Assembly (NCBI GenBank): GCA_023134715.1
Contig: JAGLUP010000005.1
Coordinates: forward strand, 1 to 64,000
Source of the DNA: Candidatus Parcubacteria bacterium
GTDB lineage: Bacteria > Patescibacteriota > Minisyncoccia > Minisyncoccales > JAGLUP01
Reading direction: 5' to 3'
DNA: 64,000 nucleotides
This document shows, piece by piece, positions 59,937 to 64,000 of the stretch. The position numbers and the translations under genes are program-made. The number at the start of each line of letters is the position of its first letter. Position 1 is the stretch's first letter. The notes beneath the pieces were generated by a model, which saw only the letters and a program-made list of their open reading frames with translations, ran no database searches and was not told where the DNA came from.

Positions 59937-61499
59937 TTAAGTGACCCAATATTTTTTCTTGGTCATTTCGTCTTTTTTTATTTCAATTTTCTGACGCTCT
60001 TCTATGGCTTTTTTAGACAAGGAGCTAAGCTCCTTGTCAGATAATTTGCTTAATTTTTTAATTTCTTTCTGTAAAAATGTTTTTTTGTTCTTTTTTGGGT
60101 CAGCAAGAACATAACCCAATAGGACATCTAAAATTTGTCCTATCTTTGGTCCCGGTCTAATGTTTAAAATTTTTATTATATCATTGCCTGAAACCTTGAG
60201 TTTTTTAACTGAAATCACATCTTTGGATAATTTTTCAATAAGATATTTTAAATGTCTTAACTTATATGGCTCGGCTTTGGGACATCCAGAGCCAATTCTA
60301 TCGCACATTCTAAGCTGTAATAACTCCTCTATGTTTTCAGGACCCACGCTCCTGACTAATTTTCTTACTGACGCCTCGCCGACTTCGTCAACATTATAGT
60401 AAAAAAGATGATAACGAACCAATTTAACAATCTTTTCAATGTCTTTTTTAGAAAATTTCAAACGATTTAAAGCTTGAATTGTCATTCTCGCTCCCACAAC
60501 TTCATGATTATAAAAAGTAGCGTTTTCTCCCTTGCCTCTCTTTGTTCTTGGCTTGCCAATATCGTGAAGCAAAGCGGCTATACGGACATATTTATTAAAA
60601 TCCCGCTTAACAGCGTATTTTAAAGATAAAAGATTATGCTCATAAACCCCGTAAATATGATGTTTGTTTTGGGAAATATCCAATCCTTCTAATAATTCTG
60701 GAATAATATACTTTAAAAGCCCTAATTTTCGCAAAAGCTCTGTCCCTTCATACGCCCTGTCTGACATAATAATTTTTAAAAACTCATCTCTTATTCTTTC
60801 TTTTGAAATCGCCTGAAGCCAAAGGCTGTTTTTTTTAATCGCTTCAGCTGTTTTTGGTTCAATCGCAAACCCCAATGTAGCGGCAAATCTTACCGCCCTT
60901 AACATGCGCAAGGCGTCTTCATCAAATCTTTTTTCCGGCTCGCCTACAGCCCGAATAATTTTATTTTCCAAATCCTTCTGCCCCTCAAATAAATCAATAA
61001 TTCTGACCTTTAATTTTTTTCCAGGATAAACTCCTCCTGCCGATTGCCCATAAATTTGGCCTAAAGGGGTTGGCTTAATCGAAAGTATTGTTTGAACTTC
61101 TATTGCCATTGCGTTTACCGTGAAATCCCTTCTTTTTAAATCATCTTTCAATGTCTTAGCAAATTTTATCTCGTCTGGATGGCGCTTATCTGTATATTTT
61201 GCCTCGGTCCGATAAGTTGTAATCTCAATTTCTTTTAATTTAGAATTTTTGCTTCCTGTTTGAACAGTTACTGTAAGAAATTTGTTCTCGTAAAAATTCT
61301 TTGGGAATACTTTTTGAATTTCTTCTGGCTTGGCGTTTGTAGTAATATCCCAATCCTCTGGCTCAACGCCTCTCCCTCCTTCGCTCTCGCTTCGGCGGGC
61401 AAGTAAAAAATCACGCACACAGCCGCCGACAATATATGCCTCAAATCCTTGTTTTTCCAATTCTTTAATAATAGATTTTACTTCTTTTGGAATTTCCAT
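59937..61499 (-). CDS. cca: CCA-adding tRNA nucleotidyltransferase with HD domain
   Basis: 520 residues. Poly(A) polymerase head (EAYIVGGCVRDFLL, EDWDITTNAKPEEI, RRDFTVNAMAIE, EDALRMLRAVRFAATLGF) and an HD phosphohydrolase domain (about 280-390; HNLLSLKYAV, ALLHDIGKP). It adds CCA to tRNAs, needed because most tRNAs here lack it. Two palindromic inserts: RRSESEGGRGVE (about 33-43) between VRDFLL and DWDITT, and DKELSS near the C-terminus. tRNA-Ala follows within the same transcript. Confidence 0.96.
   Translation of the reverse strand: MEIPKEVKSIIKELEKQGFEAYIVGGCVRDFLLARRSESEGGRGVEPEDWDITTNAKPEEIQKVFPKNFYENKFLTVTVQTGSKNSKLKEIEITTYRTEAKYTDKRHPDEIKFAKTLKDDLKRRDFTVNAMAIEVQTILSIKPTPLGQIYGQSAGGVYPGKKLKVRIIDLFEGQKDLENKIIRAVGEPEKRFDEDALRMLRAVRFAATLGFAIEPKTAEAIKKNSLWLQAISKERIRDEFLKIIMSDRAYEGTELLRKLGLLKYIIPELLEGLDISQNKHHIYGVYEHNLLSLKYAVKRDFNKYVRIAALLHDIGKPRTKRGKGENATFYNHEVVGARMTIQALNRLKFSKKDIEKIVKLVRYHLFYYNVDEVGEASVRKLVRSVGPENIEELLQLRMCDRIGSGCPKAEPYKLRHLKYLIEKLSKDVISVKKLKVSGNDIIKILNIRPGPKIGQILDVLLGYVLADPKKNKKTFLQKEIKKLSKLSDKELSSLSKKAIEERQKIEIKKDEMTKKKYWVT
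60016..60038. repeat. Perfect palindromic insert near the cca 3' end
   Basis: GACAAGGAGCT and AGCTCCTTGTC around one base: 11-bp arms. Shares AAGGAGCTTAGCTCC with the recG insert; read on the minus strand it gives DKELSSL. Confidence 0.85.
61372..61400. repeat. GC-rich insert near the cca 5' end
   Basis: CTCCCTCCTTCGCT then CTCGCTTCGGCGGGC, an imperfect palindrome. In frame; encodes ARRSESEGGRG inside the nucleotidyltransferase active-site loop region, where relatives have 3-4 residues. Confidence 0.7.
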
Positions 61500-61511
61500 A
61501 TCAATTTCATT

Positions 61512-62351
61512 CTAAAATAAAAAAACCTGCTTGGCAACGCCAACTAATAAAAAAACCGAAGAATTGCTCCGGCTTATTTTTTTATTTAATTCATGATTTC
61601 CCCATGGAACTGTTAAGTCAACTTCATCAATCATCCCATGATCGTACTCAAACTGCTTTCTAACAGCAGAGGTTGCTACCGACCCTTTATTGACCCATTT
61701 TTCATTTATTTGATCTTCTTTAGTAAGCTCGTAAAACACATAGACATAAGGGTGGTAATAACACTTTTTGTTGCTTGAATAACTAACATCTACTATTTCT
61801 CCATTTTCTCTCTCAAGCCAGGCATGATTTACGCTCAATAATCCTCTTGTCCAGTTCCAGCTATAATTCTCTTCAGGGCAATAGAGATAGCCAACTACTA
61901 ACTTAATCTCTTCGTCGGGATAAAGAGATTTTAAAAACCAATAAGCTATCGGCGCTCTATTTCGACAACAACCAAAATTTTCTCTGTTTAAAAATTCAGA
62001 AATGTCATCAATGTCAGAAAATTTCTCTGTCTTCAGTATTGCTCTGGCGCAAAAATAGGACTGCTCCATTCTTGCTAAAAAAATATGGCCATACAATAAA
62101 GTCTCCGCAAAATATCTATCTATCCCTGACTTGTCTATCGCAAATGCAGACCTATGGGTAATTTCTTTCTCTAATATATTGCCCTCAATGCTTCCATTCA
62201 AAACAACGTTTGCTGAAGAACTTTCTTCAAATGTTGTCATTCCGGCTGCTATCATCAAGGCAAACATCAAAAAAATTATTTTCAAAAAAAATTTACTTTT
62301 GCCCTGACATTTATTTTCCTCCCAATTCTCTTTTCGTATTATCAAATCCAT
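61512..62351 (-). CDS. Membrane-anchored transglutaminase-like cysteine protein
   Basis: 279 residues. One N-terminal membrane helix (about 23-41). A Cys-His-Asp pattern is visible: GCCRNRAPIAYWFLKSLYPD (about 134-153), NHAWLERENGEIVDVSY (about 174-190), as in transglutaminase-like or papain-like folds. It would act outside the membrane as a peptidase or amide-forming enzyme; inferred. The last 25 residues are encoded by two terminator hairpins, one identical to the repeat at 62438. Confidence 0.65.
   Translation of the reverse strand: MDLIIRKENWEENKCQGKSKFFLKIIFLMFALMIAAGMTTFEESSSANVVLNGSIEGNILEKEITHRSAFAIDKSGIDRYFAETLLYGHIFLARMEQSYFCARAILKTEKFSDIDDISEFLNRENFGCCRNRAPIAYWFLKSLYPDEEIKLVVGYLYCPEENYSWNWTRGLLSVNHAWLERENGEIVDVSYSSNKKCYYHPYVYVFYELTKEDQINEKWVNKGSVATSAVRKQFEYDHGMIDEVDLTVPWGNHELNKKISRSNSSVFLLVGVAKQVFLF
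61516..61572 (-). terminator. Two terminator hairpins inside the gene's 3' end
   Basis: CCGGAG/CTTCGG (one G-U, loop CAATT) followed by seven T, and downstream TTGGC/GCCAA followed after a few bases by T7. Both lie before the stop codon at 61512 and are translated. Confidence 0.65.
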
Positions 62352-62437
62352 TCTAACCGCCTTAAATCAAATCTATATTTTCAAATTACTGTTCTCAACT
62401 TAACAAATTAATTTTCTTTTGTCAATTTAATCAAAAT

Positions 62438-62460
62438 AAAAAACCGAAGAATTGCTCCGG
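62438..62460 (-). terminator. Terminator of the 45-residue gene (duplicate copy)
   Basis: Same CCGGAG/CTTCGG hairpin followed by six T. Thirty bases (62438-62467) are identical to 61550-61579. Confidence 0.8.
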
Positions 62461-62481
62461 CTTATTTGTTTTGTCTTTTCT

Positions 62482-62619
62482 TTACTGCTCTGCGAGCTCG
62501 CGGCGCTCGTACTCTTCCTGTATTGTCCGCAAATTTACCTTTTTCCCATTCTTTTTTTGTTCTTCTTCTTTCCCAAATTCTCCTTGCGCATATTTTTTCT
62601 GAATTTCCATCAAACCCAT
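62482..62619 (-). CDS. Small charged protein (45 residues)
   Basis: Starts MGLMEIQKKYAQGEFGKEEEQ and ends in a helical acidic/basic stretch (IQEEYERRELAEQ). The ATG is preceded by GAGGTGGCAAA, a strong ribosome binding site, and the gene is followed by a clear terminator, so it is probably real. Family unknown. It lies upstream of the transglutaminase-like gene on the same strand. Confidence 0.6.
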   Translation of the reverse strand: MGLMEIQKKYAQGEFGKEEEQKKNGKKVNLRTIQEEYERRELAEQ

Positions 62620-62694
62620 TTTGCCACCTCGTTATCCATTATTTTTTTATTAATGTGCGTCAACACATCTTTTGAGAAAAGATTACCATAGTTA

Positions 62695-62723
62695 TTGATT
62701 TTTTGCAATGATTAGGTTAAAAT
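62695..62723 (+). promoter_or_regulatory. Promoter of tRNA-Arg
   Basis: TTGATT (62695-62700), 17-nt spacer, TAAAAT (62718-62723), 15 bp before the tRNA. It may drive the whole tRNA-Arg to pnp stretch. Confidence 0.7.
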
Positions 62724-62738
62724 TAAAATAACCAAATT

Positions 62739-62811
62739 GCCCCTGTAGCTTAATGGATAGAGTACTGGGCTTCGGACCCAGTGGTGCGAGTTCGACTCTT
62801 GCCAGGGGCAC
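62739..62811 (+). tRNA. tRNA-Arg (anticodon TCG)
   Basis: Acceptor GCCCCTG/CAGGGGC, anticodon stem CTGGG/CCCAG with CTTCGGA, T-loop TTCGACT. 73 nt, no encoded CCA. Confidence 0.96.
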
Positions 62812-62831
62812 AAAAAACTGTTATCATAAAA

Positions 62832-63464
62832 ATGATTATGGCAAAAAAAATTAAAATCTTTTTTTTAATCCTGATTTTTGGGAGTTTTGTTTTCAGTCCT
62901 TTAATATCTTTGGCAGCTAATCAATATTCAGTTGAAGGAGGCACAGTAAGCTATGAAGGAATAGTGCCCTGCGGCAAGCCGATAGAACTCAACGGAACTT
63001 GCTGTATTCTTCCCTGCACTCTCTGCCATTTTTTTGTAATGTTTGAGCAGATAATAAACTTTTTTATGCTTACCCTTGTACCGGCGATTGCGGTTCTAAT
63101 GATAGTAATTGGCGGACTTATATTTCTTTTATCCGGACAAAATCCAAGCGGAATAGACCAGGGAAAAAGAATTATGACTTCAACAGCAAAAGGATTAGTA
63201 ATAATTTTCGCGTCCTGGCTGATTATTAACACTTTTTTCGTATATATTAAAGCGGCCAGCTGGACAGGACTATCAAGTGGCTGGTTTCAAATTAAATGCG
63301 GGATAACAACTAATGATTGTGACCCAAGAAGAAAATGCAATCCTCCAATTATTACTACCGATTGTTGTTTGGGCAGCTGCTGTAAAGACCTGCCAAGCGG
63401 CACGACACCATGCGCCACTTTTCACTCAAATGGCGACCAAGTATCAGACGCTGAATGCCAATAA
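62832..63464 (+). CDS. VirB2/TrbC-like membrane protein with cysteine-rich tail (copy 3)
   Basis: 210 residues from the ATG at 62832; the frame is open upstream only through tRNA-Arg. Signal segment (about 8-30), a short CCILPCTLCHF stretch, two membrane helices (about 72-102 and 112-140) with the loop SGQNPSGIDQGKRIM, then a Cys-rich tail (CDPRRKCNPP, DCCLGSCCKDL). Same core as the pilin-like genes at 56073 and 56674, with an added outer tail. It sits between two tRNA genes. Confidence 0.72.
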   Translation: MIMAKKIKIFFLILIFGSFVFSPLISLAANQYSVEGGTVSYEGIVPCGKPIELNGTCCILPCTLCHFFVMFEQIINFFMLTLVPAIAVLMIVIGGLIFLLSGQNPSGIDQGKRIMTSTAKGLVIIFASWLIINTFFVYIKAASWTGLSSGWFQIKCGITTNDCDPRRKCNPPIITTDCCLGSCCKDLPSGTTPCATFHSNGDQVSDAECQ

Positions 63465-63467
63465 CCT

Positions 63468-63540
63468 GCCTCGCTAGCTCAACCGGCAGAGCAGGGGCCT
63501 CTTAAGCCCAAGGTTATAGGTTCGATTCCTATGCGAGGCA
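63468..63540 (+). tRNA. tRNA-Lys (anticodon CTT)
   Basis: Acceptor GCCTCGC/GCGAGGC, loop CTCTTAA with CTT, T-stem ATAGG/CCTAT with TTCGATT. One G-A mismatch at the top of the anticodon stem. 73 nt, no encoded CCA. Confidence 0.94.
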
Positions 63541-63579
63541 CAAAATTTATTTTTAATATTTAATTTTAGTAAAACGCTT

Positions 63580-63846
63580 ATGCTTACATTAAAACAAAAA
63601 GAAAAAATTATAGCTAAACACAATCTTCATAAAACAGACACTGGTTCTCCAGATGTTCAAATTGCCATTCTTTCTGAAAAAATCAAACAATTAACCTCTC
63701 ATCTGAAAAAACATCCTAAAGATCTTCACTCTAAAAGAGGCCTTTTAAAAATGGTTTCTCAAAGAAGAAAACTTTTGAAATACTTAGAAAAAGAAGACAC
63801 GAAGAGATATAATACCATTGTGAAAAAAATAGGACTAAAGAAATAA
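63580..63846 (+). CDS. rpsO: Ribosomal protein S15
   Basis: 88 residues, standard length. [50 protein letters not shown] is diagnostic. Small-subunit protein binding the 16S central domain. It is followed by pnp after 6 bp, the classic rpsO-pnp pair. Confidence 0.98.
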   Translation: MLTLKQKEKIIAKHNLHKTDTGSPDVQIAILSEKIKQLTSHLKKHPKDLHSKRGLLKMVSQRRKLLKYLEKEDTKRYNTIVKKIGLKK

Positions 63847-63852
63847 AATTTT

Positions 63853-64000
63853 ATGACTGAAAAAACTTATAAACTAAAACTTAACGGAAAAGAGCTTAAA
63901 GTTGAGCTCAAAAACTTGGCCGAGCAGGCAAATGGCGAGGTTTTGGTGCAATACGGAGATACTTTGGTTCTGGCAACTTGCGTAATGGCGCAAGAAAGAC
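63853..64000 (+). CDS. pnp: Polynucleotide phosphorylase, 5' part
   Basis: 49 complete codons before the window ends. MTEKTYKLKLNGKELKVEL then LAEQANGEVLVQYGDTLVLATCVMAQE is the start of the first RNase PH domain of PNPase. The position right after rpsO supports the call. It degrades RNA 3' to 5' with phosphate. Confidence 0.92.
   Translation, partial: MTEKTYKLKLNGKELKVELKNLAEQANGEVLVQYGDTLVLATCVMAQER

Noticed and set aside
62781-62831. Longer start for the third VirB2-like gene
   Set aside because: It would begin inside tRNA-Arg.
1-64000. UGA read as glycine, as in Gracilibacteria or Absconditabacteria
   Set aside because: Several genes (for example rplS, the Cache protein and the MBL protein) end normally at TGA, and no conserved protein has an internal TGA.
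1-64000. CRISPR array, prophage or insertion sequence
   Set aside because: No regularly spaced direct repeats with unique spacers, no integrase, transposase or phage structural genes were seen; the repeats found are palindromes or heptamers.

Overview
The window is about 64 kb of AT-rich bacterial chromosome. It looks like a member of the Candidate Phyla Radiation (Patescibacteria, most likely a Parcubacteria-type lineage). The evidence is very short intergenic gaps, 4-bp start/stop overlaps, a compact pilus operon, small VirB2-like pilin genes, half-size or domain-stripped versions of common proteins, tRNAs that mostly lack an encoded CCA, and several genes of archaeal or eukaryotic flavour (Elp3, endonuclease Q, a presenilin-type protease). 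TGA is used as a normal stop codon, so the UGA-recoding CPR lineages are unlikely. No rRNA, CRISPR array, transposase or prophage is visible.

Layout. 1-11910 (minus strand): a two-component kinase and regulator followed by a type IV pilus operon (pilB, pilC, three large prepilin-like proteins, pilM, pilN, pilO and one cut-off gene). 12010-13514 (minus): a pseudouridine synthase, ribosomal protein L19 and four tRNAs read as one unit. 13711-18536 (plus): a four-gene unit of unknown purpose (predicted glycoside hydrolase, half-size MFS protein, Cache-HAMP sensor without output domain, LamG/PKD pseudopilin). 18604-20519 (minus): smpB, tmRNA, infC, rpmI, rplT. 20529-31484: MEMO-like protein, DUF2330-like protein, endonuclease Q, NYN-like protein, transporters, a FIST sensor, a PP-loop enzyme and Elp3. 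31501-39724 (minus): NUDIX hydrolase, presenilin-like protease, small basic proteins, MurE-like ligase, RuvA, RsmI, ClpP, trigger factor, pyrophosphatase, NusA. 39859-48540: cupin protein, toxin-antitoxin pair, UppP, dihydroorotate dehydrogenase, RecG, AEC carrier, glycosyltransferase. 48619-55995: tRNAs, FtsH, S1 protein, MBL hydrolase, GyrA, methyltransferase. 56073-64000: three VirB2-like pilins, tRNAs, Hsp20, PrsW, TsaD, CCA-adding enzyme, transglutaminase-like protein, rpsO and the start of pnp.

Functional themes are surface appendages and sensing; translation, tRNA maturation and ribosome rescue; and protein quality control. UppP, the MurE-like ligase and the glycosyltransferase point to a peptidoglycan cell wall.

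The most unusual features lie in the DNA itself. GC-rich palindromes are inserted in frame in at least seven conserved genes. Tandem repeats with a 7-nt period occur between genes and inside tsaD. There is a 38-bp perfect palindrome, and two matching 30-bp palindromes lie upstream of promoters. The tmRNA 3' end abuts the infC start codon. A three-way-junction element sits between two tRNA genes. An isoleucine tRNA carries a UAU anticodon. The four-gene unit at 13711-18536 is the best candidate for an undescribed protein system.
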